Shown: in pieces, positions 9,618 to 18,558 of the stretch
Numbering within the stretch: the first letter of the stretch is position 1
Layout of the letters: each line of letters begins with the position of its first letter
DNA from: Aquimonas sp041395245
Lineage (GTDB): Bacteria > Pseudomonadota > Gammaproteobacteria > Xanthomonadales > Xanthomonadaceae
Length of the DNA: 64,000 bases
Reading direction: 5' to 3'
NCBI GenBank assembly: GCA_041395245.1
Contig: JAWLAY010000006.1
Coordinates: 62,001 to 126,000, forward strand
Program-made: the position numbers and the translations under genes
The notes under the pieces: generated by a model
Seen by the model: the letters and a program-made list of their open reading frames with translations, nothing else
Database searches by the model: none
What the model was told of the DNA's origin: nothing

Positions 9618-11924
9618 ATGACCATTCCCGTGTATCGCTTGATCAATCCCATCAACCTGCCCATGGGCTTGGTGTGGCTTCTGACCAGCGCACTGCTGGC
9701 AACGCACTGCGGCAAGTCGGAAGCGGCCACTGAACCGCTCGCCGACATCGTTGGCATCAGCGAAACCTGCGCTTTGGAACGTTCCGGTGACATCTGGTGC
9801 TGGGGCTACAACACCGGCGTACACGATCCCCAGCATGCGGGCTATCTGTTCCACCCGGCACGCGTACTGGGCTTGCCCGGACCCACCGTCACGCTGATCT
9901 CGAATGGTCTGACCCACTGCAGCATCGACACCCAGCAGGAACTTCGCTGTTGGGGTGCAAACAGCCTTGGGCAGGCGGGCGCCGGGGTCACCAGCACGCA
10001 GGCACCGATTGGGTTGGTTGCGGGCATCGGCAACCAGGCGATTCTGCATGCCGCCATGGGCGGTAGCCATGCCTGTGCGGTCAGCGCTACGGGCGCGGTC
10101 GGCTGCTGGGGTTACAACGGCTCAGGCGAACTCGGCCTGCCTTTGGATATCAGCCAGAGTCTCACTGCGGTCGGCATCGCGCTGTCACGCCCAGCGTTGC
10201 AAGTCAGCGTCGGCTCGGGCTTCAGTTGTGCGCTACTGGACAACAGTGAGGTCTGGTGCTGGGGAAGCAACTGGGCTGGTCAGCTTGGCGATGGAACACT
10301 CGATTCCAGCGTGATACCGAAGCGGGCCGGCAGCGGCTTCCAACAAATTGCCAGTAACCAGATGCATACCTGTGCACGAGGCATCAGCAATACGCTGCAT
10401 TGCTGGGGCAGTTGGATCTACGACCCCGAAAACGACAGCATGACCTACTCCTCGGGGCCACTGGACACGGGGCTGAGCGATGTCGTTGGATTCAGCGTCG
10501 CCGAGGAATCCACCTGCGCCGTCAGAACCGGCGGTGAGGCAGTCTGCTGGGGCCGCAATGCCGATGGGGCCTTGGGAACGGGCGATTTTGTCGGCCGCGA
10601 ACAGCCAACCGCCGTGGAAGGCAACCACACGTTTCTCGCGGTCAGCGGTCGTTGTGGATTGCGCAGCGACGGACAGGTTTGGTGCTGGGGTCGCAACGAC
10701 ATGGGGCAACTCGGTGATGGCAGTCCCAACCGGGTTCCGCAACCGACTGCCGTCAACATCGCCAGCGGGTCGCCGCTGCGGATCGCGCTCGGGCAACACC
10801 ACAGCTGCGTAGGCGATGATCTCGGTACCGTGCATTGCTGGGGCTCCAATGCGCATGGCGAGCTGGGTACAGGTGACCATCACCAGGCACTGCAACCCGT
10901 CCAGAGCCTTCTCGCGGTACCGGTGACAGACCTGCTCGCAGCCAGCTCCAAGACCTGTGCCGTCGTCACCGCGGGCTCGCTGCCGGATGCACTGGGCGGC
11001 ACCTCCCAATTGCATTGCTGGGGCGGAAACCGTCATGGCGAACTGGGTATGCCCGCGTCTTTTCCGGGCGACCTGCTTTTGCCCGTGCACATCGATTCGG
11101 TCAGTTCGCCCGTACACGCTGTCGCGCTGGCGGAACGTCACGCGTGCATCAGCAGCGACGCCAACGCGGCCGTGCAATGCAGCGGCACCAATGACAGCCA
11201 TCAAGGCTGCCGCGAAGACACTTTCTCGGTCGCCGACAGCTTCACCCACTGCGTCGGCCCGAATGCTGGGGTTCAACAACTGAGCGCCAGCAGCGATCAC
11301 AGTTGTGCGATCACGACAGATGCGCGTGTTGCGTGTTGGGGCAGCAATTTTGCTGGCCAGTTGGGGACGGGCGAAAGCGGATTTTCCACACCCCTGCGCA
11401 CGGCCCCCATCGGCCTGGATACCGACATCGCCGAGGTTGCAACGGGTGAGGGCTTCACCTGCATCCGCACCACCAGTGGCGAAGTCTGGTGCTGGGGCAG
11501 CAACAGCTACGGTGCGCTCGGCGATGGGACGTCAACCGCCCAGCCGCAGCCACAACGCGTGTTCGGTCTGCCGCCTGCCGCGCAGCTGGTGGCGGCGGGA
11601 AACACAGTCTGCGTTCGAAGCACCACCGACATGCTCTATTGCTGGGGACGCAACAGTTCGGGACAACTCGGCGACGGCACCTACGCGCATCGCTATGCGC
11701 CCGTGCTGATCAGCGCGGTGGGCAACATCCAACAGGTCGCGCTGAGCGTAGATCACGCCTGCGCCATTCAAAGCGATGGCGATCTGTATTGCTGGGGCGA
11801 CAACAGCTATGGCGAGTTGGGCATCGGTAGCGCCAATCGGCGCAGCTTTCCCGGCCCGGTAGTTCGGGAAGTTGACGACAACAGTCCCTTTTCTGGGTTT
11901 GCCGACGGCTTTGAAAGCAACTGA
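9618..11924 (+). CDS. Exported RCC1-repeat beta-propeller protein with GFE C-terminal tail
   Basis: A 768-residue exported protein with a signal peptide (hydrophobic residues ~12-30). It is composed of RCC1-type repeats of ~50 residues, each ending in a CWGxNxxGxLG motif, for example WCWGSNWAGQLGDG and YCWGRNSSGQLGDG. I count 13 clear CWG motifs plus one degenerate unit (QCSGTNDSH), 14 in all, which would make two seven-bladed propellers. Each repeat carries a Cys pair (H-x-C-A ... C-W-G), suggesting disulfides. The chain ends FSGFADGFESN, the GFE tail shared with three other proteins here. A decayed RCC1 fragment follows at 12012-12246. The ligand is unknown. Confidence 0.85.
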   Translation: MTIPVYRLINPINLPMGLVWLLTSALLATHCGKSEAATEPLADIVGISETCALERSGDIWCWGYNTGVHDPQHAGYLFHPARVLGLPGPTVTLISNGLTHCSIDTQQELRCWGANSLGQAGAGVTSTQAPIGLVAGIGNQAILHAAMGGSHACAVSATGAVGCWGYNGSGELGLPLDISQSLTAVGIALSRPALQVSVGSGFSCALLDNSEVWCWGSNWAGQLGDGTLDSSVIPKRAGSGFQQIASNQMHTCARGISNTLHCWGSWIYDPENDSMTYSSGPLDTGLSDVVGFSVAEESTCAVRTGGEAVCWGRNADGALGTGDFVGREQPTAVEGNHTFLAVSGRCGLRSDGQVWCWGRNDMGQLGDGSPNRVPQPTAVNIASGSPLRIALGQHHSCVGDDLGTVHCWGSNAHGELGTGDHHQALQPVQSLLAVPVTDLLAASSKTCAVVTAGSLPDALGGTSQLHCWGGNRHGELGMPASFPGDLLLPVHIDSVSSPVHAVALAERHACISSDANAAVQCSGTNDSHQGCREDTFSVADSFTHCVGPNAGVQQLSASSDHSCAITTDARVACWGSNFAGQLGTGESGFSTPLRTAPIGLDTDIAEVATGEGFTCIRTTSGEVWCWGSNSYGALGDGTSTAQPQPQRVFGLPPAAQLVAAGNTVCVRSTTDMLYCWGRNSSGQLGDGTYAHRYAPVLISAVGNIQQVALSVDHACAIQSDGDLYCWGDNSYGELGIGSANRRSFPGPVVREVDDNSPFSGFADGFESN

Positions 11925-12011
11925 GCCACTCGCGGAGATATTTCCCGTGCGCGGAACTGCCCGATCACGCACCACGAACCGACAAACTTCCTTTGAGAGC
12001 GTGCCACGCGT

Positions 12012-12246
12012 CCCCATCCAACACGCAGCCGCCACCGTCAACCGCTGTCCTTCGTACTACTGGCCTGCGCGGCATGCCGTCCAACATCCGCGGTCGACGC
12101 GGTTGTCCCCTTGAACGACGCCACAGCCGTTTCAGGTCGTGACGCACTTCGGCAAAACGGCGAAGTTTGGTGCAGGGGCGATGCCGTGTTCGGCCAGCTC
12201 GGTGACGGCGCGACGGACCGCAGGCAGCAGGCTCGTGTGCTCGCGA
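12012..12246 (+). pseudogene. Remnant of a second RCC1-repeat exported protein
   Basis: One frame reads a lipoprotein-like leader (PLSFVLLACAACRPTSAVDA) and then, from about 12150, NGEVWCRGDAVFGQLGDG, an unmistakable RCC1 repeat, but it has no good start codon. After one repeat the homology stops where a worn copy of the 169-bp palindromic repeat begins. It is best read as a gene that lost most of its propeller by deletion, next to the intact RCC1 gene at 9618-11924. Confidence 0.65.
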
Positions 12247-12398
12247 GCGCAGGGGAATCGGCGGAAAACCCGTCTGAACGGTCCATTTTCCGCCGATCCC
12301 TTGGGCAGTCGTCCAACGCTTGCCCGGCGACAACGGCCACCGTTGTCCCTGCGCAGCCTAATTGTCACTCTGACTCATCAATGCCGACAGACTCCCCG
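12230..12398 (+). repeat. Diverged copy of the 169-bp palindromic repeat
   Basis: From 12252 the sequence follows the 7115-7283 element base by base with many substitutions. GGGAATCGGC, CCGTCTGAACGGTCCATTTT, CTTGGGCAGT, CTGCGCAGCC and CCGACAGACTCC fall at the same spacings. The left terminal repeat is not recognisable. The extent is projected from the other copies, assuming no net length change. Confidence 0.65.
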
Positions 12399-12416
12399 GC
12401 GCATCGCCGGGGAGTC
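12390..12416 (-). terminator. Perfect 12-bp hairpin downstream of the DUF805 gene
   Basis: GACTCCCCGGCG at 12390-12401 pairs perfectly with 12405-12416 across a 3-base loop. It lies two bases beyond the stop of the minus-strand DUF805 gene and probably ends or protects its transcript. There is no T-tract. Its left arm coincides with the right end of the diverged palindromic repeat, so the repeat may have given rise to it. Confidence 0.6.
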
Positions 12417-12418
12417 GA

Positions 12419-12892
12419 TCAGCCAGTCGGCGACGCTTTCGGGTCCTCACCAAAGCGGTTGCTTCCGGCGTCGCCCGCGAGTATTCCCAACTCCACCAGA
12501 CCCCAAATCGCGAAGGCCATCGACACCCAAAGGACGACACCGCCGAACAGGCCCGGCACCATTACTTCGCGTCCGGCGACCTCCATCGCCTGCCAGCCGA
12601 TGCCGGTCGCTTGCAGAAGTTGCGAAAACACGGTTGGGCCATAGAAAAACGCCAGCCACGGCATCGCATCCTTGTTGCGGTCATGCAGCCGCTTGCTGCC
12701 CAGCACCAGCATGCCAGCCAGAAACACCAGCGACACGGCAAACAACAGCAGACGGCCCAGCACACCCAGGCCGAGCAAAATCGGCGAAAGCACCGCTGAT
12801 GCCACCAGCGAGGCCAGCACAATCAACAGAAATCCCTTCCACCAGGTCTTGCGCCGAATGCGCCCGCTGGCGTCGGTAAACAGTTTCTTCAT
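12419..12892 (-). CDS. DUF805 family inner-membrane protein
   Basis: A 157-residue protein with the DUF805 layout: a short basic N-terminus containing GRIRRKTWW, several hydrophobic helices (about residues 20-50, 55-65, 75-95 and 115-140), the KRLHDRNKDAMPW segment between helices, and the terminal GSNRFGEDP motif typical of the family. DUF805 proteins are small membrane proteins of unknown function. It reads on the same strand as the sigma-factor gene about 96 bases upstream, so the two could share a transcript. Confidence 0.9.
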   Translation of the reverse strand: MKKLFTDASGRIRRKTWWKGFLLIVLASLVASAVLSPILLGLGVLGRLLLFAVSLVFLAGMLVLGSKRLHDRNKDAMPWLAFFYGPTVFSQLLQATGIGWQAMEVAGREVMVPGLFGGVVLWVSMAFAIWGLVELGILAGDAGSNRFGEDPKASPTG

Positions 12893-12988
12893 GGCACCCC
12901 CAAGGTTCGGGTAGCACCTGCCAAGGCAGATGGAGCCGACCGGATGCCGGACTCTCCGCGCTATACGGGATAAGTGCCGAGGCTGCCT

Positions 12989-13573
12989 TCAATCGGCACG
13001 CTGGGCGGCCATGCGAGCGCTCATCCAATGGCGCAGAAAACGCCAGTCGCGCTCTACCGTGGACAGGGAAATCTGCAAGGCATTGGCCGCCTCTTCGGCG
13101 CTGAAACCGAGGAACACCCGCAAGCGAATCAGATCCGCCTTGCGCGGGTCGAGTTGCTCCAGTTCGGCCAGCACCTCGCTGGCGTCTTCGACATCGACGC
13201 TCATGCACTGATCCAGCCCACTCAAGCTGACCCGTTGCAGATCACCGCCACGCTTCTGCGCATGACGCGCCCGTTGGTAGTCGATCATCGCCCGCACCAT
13301 CACCTGCGTGGCGTAGGCGAAAAAATGCCGCCGATTCTCAAAGTTCTGCGGCTGCGCCAGCAACTTCAACAAGGCATCGTTGGCAAACATGGTCGGCTCA
13401 TGGGTGAGGCCGTGCAAGCCACCCGCATTCAGCGCCGCCAGCTCATGCGTCGCAATCTGCTGTAGCCGTGCAATGACTGCCCGCGCCAGGTCCTCGCGCG
13501 CGGCGTTGTCACCCGCCTCGACGCGCGACAATAACCAGGTGATGCCTTGACTCGATGAATCGGCAGCTTGCAT
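12989..13573 (-). CDS. ECF-like RNA polymerase sigma factor
   Basis: A 194-residue sigma factor of the ECF-like (SigZ/TIGR02999-type) group. Region 2 is seen in MFANDALLKLLAQPQNFENRRHFFAYATQVMVRAMIDYQRAR, whose 'HFFAYA' signature is typical of this group. Region 4 is seen in LDPRKADLIRLRVFLGFSAEEAANALQISLSTVERDW, the -35-binding helix-turn-helix. The ATG at 13573 is chosen because GGAGGT lies six bases upstream; the open frame continues upstream into the next gene and is not used. No anti-sigma gene adjoins. In related genomes such sigma factors often sit beside TPR kinases; here a large Ser/Thr kinase lies 21 kb away. Confidence 0.9.
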   Translation of the reverse strand: MQAADSSSQGITWLLSRVEAGDNAAREDLARAVIARLQQIATHELAALNAGGLHGLTHEPTMFANDALLKLLAQPQNFENRRHFFAYATQVMVRAMIDYQRARHAQKRGGDLQRVSLSGLDQCMSVDVEDASEVLAELEQLDPRKADLIRLRVFLGFSAEEAANALQISLSTVERDWRFLRHWMSARMAAQRAD

Positions 13574-13646
13574 ACGGGTACCTCCAGTCCGAATGCTAAC
13601 AGCCAACGCGCGGGCTCCGATGCGGTAGTCGCCGGCCTTCCCCGGA

Positions 13647-15863
13647 TCAGGGCTCGAACCCGTCCGCAAAGATGGCGATGGGCATTGGAACCGCGAGCCA
13701 CACGTCGGCCAACTGCTGTTCCGCAAACACACCGTAGGGTCGTGGGTCGGCACCGAAGGCGAGGCGCCCGGTGAAGCTGCGTTGATTGGTTTCGGTGTCG
13801 GTCAATAACGCTTGATAGTTGATCTCACTGCAGGCCGCATCGCTGCACTGCCACAGTCCTCCCGCGCCAACCGTTCCGCTGACGTACACCGGCGCCCCGC
13901 CAGCGGCCAACAACAACTGATTGCTGATGTCGAACGGGTTGGGCAGCGCAACGCGCGTCGCGCTGGAACAGGTGGCATCGTCACAGGTCACCAGATTTCG
14001 CGCGCCGGACAAGGTGTTCTCCAGCAGCACCGGGCGATTGTCCGTGCGCAGCGCGATGCCTCCGCCGTTGAAGACCGATTCGCTGCCTACCGAACGCACC
14101 GTCGCGGTGTTGCACTCGGCATCGTCGCAGCGCGCCACGCGCAAGTTGCCGGACGACTGACTGACCAGGCCCCATGTCGCGACCGGTCGACCATCTCCGC
14201 CGATCGCCAAACCGAGACCGGACAGCGAGGTCGATTGCACCGACGGGTCCGGCTCATCGGTCAGCAAGTGCGACTGCCCGCTGCTGCAGTTCACGTCGGC
14301 ACACGAGAACAGAAACACCGAGTTCGTGGTGACATTCGCGTACAGCATCACCGGTCGCCCTTCGGCGCGAATCGCCAGCTCGGTGAAACTGCTGGTCGAA
14401 TTGCCCGAACCGCTGACCTCGCGATGCGTGCCCGTAGTGCAATCGGCATCGGCACAGTCCCAGGCCGAGCTTCCGCCCACATGCGAGTAATAGGCAAACG
14501 GTCGTCCATCCGGGCGAATCGCGATGGAAGGTCGTGACCCGTCCGCATTGGCACCGCTGGTATCGCGATACGTCACCGAAGCGCATTGCGCATCGGCACA
14601 GACACCGATGCGAGGCCGTCGCTGCTTGGTCCAGATCGCCACCGGTCGACCATCGGCACGCATCGCGATGTTCGGCGCAAAGGCCGGTACGCCATTGGCG
14701 ATGCGCCGAATGAGGGTGCTGCAGGCCGTCGTCGTACATTGCGTCGAACGCATTTCGGTCAGCACCGTGTCGCCATAGTGGATCAGTGGGCGACCCGACG
14801 AATACGACTCCGCGACGCTCAGCGGGCCGTAGCCCGGCCCGGTTTCGAGCTCCAAGCGCTGCGGTGCCGAACACGCCGCATCGTTGCAGACCGTCGCCCG
14901 CATCGCGCCCGTGGCGAACTCGTGATGACTTACCAGCAGGTTGCCGTTGGGCAAGTGCGTCGCCGACGGCGAATAACCGCGCCCCGTACCATCCAGCGTA
15001 CTCTGTCCAGCCGAGCTGCAGTTGGCGTCATTGCAATGCAGGCGCTGCAACGTGCCACCGGGCATGCCGAGAAACACCAGATCGACGAAGCCGCTGGCAT
15101 CGAGGCTGAGCGAGGCATCGCTGCCGCTGCCCGCAGAAAAGAAGGTGAAATTGGCCGGACCAAACGGAGCAACGCCACGCGCCAACCACACCTCACCCGT
15201 TGAGGTGTCGTCGTAAGCGATCCACAGCAGATTGCTCGCAAACGCCATGCTCGGATTGCGCCCACGCATCCCCGTGGCATCCAGCAGAACGCTATTCCCG
15301 CTGTCACAGGTCGCGGTCGCACACCGGTAGAGCCGCAGATCGCCATTGGTGGCGTCGTAATAGGCCACGTAAGGCAAGCCGGTCGCCGGGTCCACCGCAG
15401 TCGCGGTCCCCAACCCCACGTCATTCGCCGTGTCGAGCACACGCAATGTGGCGGAGCTGCATGAGGAATCGAAACAATCCACTGCCTCCAGATCACCACT
15501 GGTGGCGTTGTAATAGGCCGCAAACGGACGCTGCGACAGCGCACTGCGCCGCGCCGCACTGACGAAACGCCCACGATCAGCGCCGCTGGTCAGTCGGTAC
15601 TCGGGAATACAACCGTCCCCGCAAGAGCCGGCATACAACGCCTGCTCGTTGGCCAGGTAATGAAACCCCGTCCATAGGTCGCTGGTGCCGAAACGCGTGA
15701 CCGCGAAATGCTCGCCAAAGTCGTCCTGACCATCCAGCAAACGCACCGCGTAACCCGGCGCGGGCTGCGACTGCGCCAACACAGTGAGCGGGACACACAG
15801 CATCGACAGCCCGATCCACCGACCCAAGCACCGCCCCACATCGAACCCACGCACGCTCGTCAT
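13647..15863 (-). CDS. Exported protein of Cx4C-containing repeats with GFE C-terminal tail
   Basis: A 738-residue protein with signal peptide (LGRWIGLSMLCVPLTVLAQS). The mature chain is a tandem array of ~50-residue units, each with a 'YYNATSGDL'- or 'GRPVMLYANV'-like strand followed by a short Cys pair and ending near 'LD/SG'. Cys pairs read CATATC, CNDANC, CNDAAC, CTTTAC, CADAQC, CADADC, CADVNC, CDDAEC, CDDATC and CSDAAC: eleven Cx4C units and one Cx3C (CGDGC). Alternating GRPxxxY motifs suggest a beta-propeller. The C-terminus is PIAIFADGFEP, the GFE tail. GTG at 15866 is an alternative start. I know no named family for it. Confidence 0.8.
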   Translation of the reverse strand: MTSVRGFDVGRCLGRWIGLSMLCVPLTVLAQSQPAPGYAVRLLDGQDDFGEHFAVTRFGTSDLWTGFHYLANEQALYAGSCGDGCIPEYRLTSGADRGRFVSAARRSALSQRPFAAYYNATSGDLEAVDCFDSSCSSATLRVLDTANDVGLGTATAVDPATGLPYVAYYDATNGDLRLYRCATATCDSGNSVLLDATGMRGRNPSMAFASNLLWIAYDDTSTGEVWLARGVAPFGPANFTFFSAGSGSDASLSLDASGFVDLVFLGMPGGTLQRLHCNDANCSSAGQSTLDGTGRGYSPSATHLPNGNLLVSHHEFATGAMRATVCNDAACSAPQRLELETGPGYGPLSVAESYSSGRPLIHYGDTVLTEMRSTQCTTTACSTLIRRIANGVPAFAPNIAMRADGRPVAIWTKQRRPRIGVCADAQCASVTYRDTSGANADGSRPSIAIRPDGRPFAYYSHVGGSSAWDCADADCTTGTHREVSGSGNSTSSFTELAIRAEGRPVMLYANVTTNSVFLFSCADVNCSSGQSHLLTDEPDPSVQSTSLSGLGLAIGGDGRPVATWGLVSQSSGNLRVARCDDAECNTATVRSVGSESVFNGGGIALRTDNRPVLLENTLSGARNLVTCDDATCSSATRVALPNPFDISNQLLLAAGGAPVYVSGTVGAGGLWQCSDAACSEINYQALLTDTETNQRSFTGRLAFGADPRPYGVFAEQQLADVWLAVPMPIAIFADGFEP

Positions 15864-16074
15864 CACCGCTCACTCCCGAAGGTTTGGGCGCAACACTCAC
15901 CCATCGAGCACCTGACGAGAAAGCGCTGCGAAACGTATCAATGCACTCACTGAGTCATCCGCGCAACGCCGAAGGCCGGATCAGTGAAGGTTCCCGCACA
16001 ACGCACCGGCAATCGCCAAGGACGGCCATTCCGCGAACCACGTTCGACCGAACGCGACCGCGTTGAGCGATGGC

Positions 16075-16722
16075 TTACGCCGCATCCACTCCGCTAGCAG
16101 TCGCGTGCGGAGATGGCAGCCCAATCGCTCGCATGCCGGGCACGCGCAGGATGCCTTCAAACACCAGCAGTGGAAGGCTCCAACTCACCCAGAGCAACCC
16201 GGCGATGAGCGCGGGCGATGGCGCGATACCGATTGCCATGGCTGCCGGTAGCAGCAAACGGAACGTCACCGGCGCGAGCGTGACGAGATAGTTCCGGATC
16301 ATCCAGACGCGATGAACGCTCACACGCCGCCGGAGAATGGCGACCAAAGCGATCCCCACCGTCACCACCCAAGCCAGCATCGTCGCCGCAAACGCCACGC
16401 GAATCGACGCGGGCGCAGGCGACGTCGCAATCAGGCCCACCGCGCCGACACAGCCAACAACCATGCCCAACACATACACGCGACCCACCCACCGATGCAC
16501 CGGTCGTGGGAATCGCTGCCGTGTCCATAAAAGTTGAGCCAAGCCAAGAACCAGCGTGAGCGCACCGCCGAACAGGTGCGCGTAAAGCCAGCCTTGCCGA
16601 CCCAGAAAAAGCTCGAAGCTCGCCGGATCACTGCCCGCGTACTTCCCATACGTGGCGTGCAGAAAATGCGCCGCAAACCAAGCAAACACGGCAAGAATCA
16701 CCCACCCCCAAATCCGTCGCAT
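16075..16722 (-). CDS. DUF2306 family multi-pass membrane protein
   Basis: A 215-residue integral membrane protein with about seven hydrophobic segments. It contains family-like elements HLFGGALTLVLGLAQL, FPRPVHRWVGRVYVLGMVVG (the HR-xxGRxY pattern) and VHRVWMIRNYLVTLAPVTFRLLLP. These histidine- and arginine-marked helices are typical of DUF2306 proteins, whose function is unknown; a haem-binding role has been suggested by resemblance only. The ATG at 16722 was chosen because GGAGGGG lies just upstream and the first helix begins there. Confidence 0.85.
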   Translation of the reverse strand: MRRIWGWVILAVFAWFAAHFLHATYGKYAGSDPASFELFLGRQGWLYAHLFGGALTLVLGLAQLLWTRQRFPRPVHRWVGRVYVLGMVVGCVGAVGLIATSPAPASIRVAFAATMLAWVVTVGIALVAILRRRVSVHRVWMIRNYLVTLAPVTFRLLLPAAMAIGIAPSPALIAGLLWVSWSLPLLVFEGILRVPGMRAIGLPSPHATASGVDAA

Positions 16723-16808
16723 CGGACCCCTCCGTCGAATCGGTGTGAAACGGCGATCCAAGGTTACTGCGGATTCACTGCCCCGCGCGTCGTTGATCCG
16801 GCCCGCGT

Positions 16809-17753
16809 TCAAAAGCCCTGCGCTTTCAGCACGGCCATTTCGTAGTCGCCGTCATCCACCAGTCGCTCCCAACCGGGAAACCGTCCAAGCCCCAGCACGC
16901 GAGCCATCGAAAGCAGCAAGCTCTGGCCTGCCACCGCGCGATCCGGCTGCAGGCGATAGATCGGATCGGCGAACGCGACTTCCGGGTCCACGAAGGTCCA
17001 ACCCTGCGCCTGCAAGGCCGACAGCACCTCGTCCAGCCAAAGCGCGTTGATCAGGTTGTGATGCAACAACAGCATCTGCGGAATGTCGCGTCCTTGCAGT
17101 TGCTGCGCCAACGCGCGATAGGCCGCCGCGCGTTGCAGCACGTGCGCGACGTACTGCGCCTTGATCGGCTGCACATCGGCATCGGGACGCGCGAGCAGGG
17201 TTTCCTGTAGCAATGCGTTGAAACGCCAGTCGCTGGTATCCAGCGTCACATACGCGTTGCGATAACCCTGCTCCTGCAGAAACGCACGCATGCCGTCGCG
17301 CTTCTCCGGCGTGTTGCCTTCGCGCAAATAGGTGAAGCGAAACCAGCGGCGATAACCCGGCAAATCGCGGATAACCGCATCGCAATCCAGCAACTCCTGC
17401 TGATACGCAGCAAGCGTCGTCTCCGCACTGTTCAGGTCCAGATGACTCAGGGTGTGATTGCCGATGACATGCCCCGCCTCGCCCCAGGCACGCGCCAAGG
17501 CCAAGCCCGCAGGCTGATTCGCACCGTTGTTGGCCGTCACAAACAGGAAGGCCTTGGCCTGATGGCGCGCCAAGGCCGCAAGCAAAGCCGCATTGCGCTC
17601 CGCTGCCGACAGCATCGGCGTGTCATGCAGATGCGGACCATCATCAAAACTCAGCGCCAGCGTTTGAGCCGCAGCACGCGGCGCACCGAAGACCAAGGCC
17701 AACACCAACACACCCAACCCTGCGCACAGCATTTCAGTCAGTCGACAGCGCAT
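16809..17753 (-). CDS. Secreted polysaccharide deacetylase (NodB/CE4 family)
   Basis: A 314-residue exported protein with a signal peptide (hydrophobic ~8-28, cleavage near AAA-QTL). The NodB fold is shown by LALSFDDGPHL (motif 1 with the paired Asp), GHVIGNHTLSHLDLN (motif 2, H-x3-H metal ligands) and YRRWFRFTYLREG near motif 3. CE4 enzymes remove N- or O-acetyl groups from peptidoglycan or other polysaccharides. Motif 3 reads RFTYLREG rather than the usual R-x-P-Y/F, and a late HHNLINALWLDEVL segment supplies the active-site histidine region. The substrate is unknown. Confidence 0.88.
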   Translation of the reverse strand: MRCRLTEMLCAGLGVLVLALVFGAPRAAAQTLALSFDDGPHLHDTPMLSAAERNAALLAALARHQAKAFLFVTANNGANQPAGLALARAWGEAGHVIGNHTLSHLDLNSAETTLAAYQQELLDCDAVIRDLPGYRRWFRFTYLREGNTPEKRDGMRAFLQEQGYRNAYVTLDTSDWRFNALLQETLLARPDADVQPIKAQYVAHVLQRAAAYRALAQQLQGRDIPQMLLLHHNLINALWLDEVLSALQAQGWTFVDPEVAFADPIYRLQPDRAVAGQSLLLSMARVLGLGRFPGWERLVDDGDYEMAVLKAQGF

Positions 17754-17974
17754 ACACCTACCCTTGAATGGATCGACGGAACGGCATCAGCACAGTTTGA
17801 AGCCACCGCCCGCGAAGCGCTGGATTGATCGAACGAAAAGGCGCCGTGGAGGGCTGCAGAACTATGATCGAAGCGCTGCGATAGACATGGGTGATGATGC
17901 GGCTCGCGCGGTCCTTGCCACCGTTTGAACCTGGAACTCGCCTCAATGCTAGACCTCACCCCGCGTCCCGTCGG

Positions 17975-18427
17975 CTAACAACCGATTGGAGCATCGTCCC
18001 GACTAACCGCTTGGACAGGTTTCAACGCCCTCACAAACAACAACGTCGCATAGTCAGCAGGCGCATCACACTCGATGACGCGCCTGTGCCGTTCGATTGT
18101 CGCGGTGACCGGTACCGCAACGATGCGCAGGGAATCATTAGAAAGCCGTTCCAACTCCGCTTGGCCAAGCAAACCGTTAACGACATCGCCCGCGTTTTCG
18201 ACATTGAAGTGACGAACCGACTGGCGCGGCTCCGGGTCGTTCAATGGCGCGGGAAAATGCGTGTCGACTGGTACGAAGCGCGCGCTGAGTTTACTTTCCG
18301 TTTCACTTCCCACGCCCATGTTATAGGTCACAAATAGCGTACCTACGACGACATCTGGTTCGTCATTGGCGGCTACACCACTCATTGCCAGCAAACCAAC
18401 AAGTGTCGCGACGATCAGCGATTTCAT
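17975..18427 (-). CDS. Small exported protein of unknown function
   Basis: A 150-residue protein with signal peptide MKSLIVATLVGLLAMSGVAA. The mature part is soluble, rich in beta-type segments (VVVGTLFVTYNMG, LRIVAVPVTATIERH) with one Cys at ECDAPADYA and another as the last residue, which could form a disulfide. GGAGG six bases before the ATG makes the start secure. I do not recognise the family. It stands alone between the deacetylase and a Yip1 protein. Confidence 0.7.
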   Translation of the reverse strand: MKSLIVATLVGLLAMSGVAANDEPDVVVGTLFVTYNMGVGSETESKLSARFVPVDTHFPAPLNDPEPRQSVRHFNVENAGDVVNGLLGQAELERLSNDSLRIVAVPVTATIERHRRVIECDAPADYATLLFVRALKPVQAVSRDDAPIGC

Positions 18428-18558
18428 TGAACACCTCCGCGAACGCGAATACCTGGATCAGGGAGCATTTGTCGCCGCAACGCCCACAATCCATTGTTCC
18501 GGATACGGCCCGCTGGAATGATCCATCCCGTCATTGGGAAGTGTAACTCCCGTCAGTG

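Noticed and set aside
12111..12644. 177-codon + strand frame reading on from the RCC1 remnant
   Set aside because: Only the first part is RCC1-like; the rest is the palindromic repeat and the antisense of the DUF805 gene.
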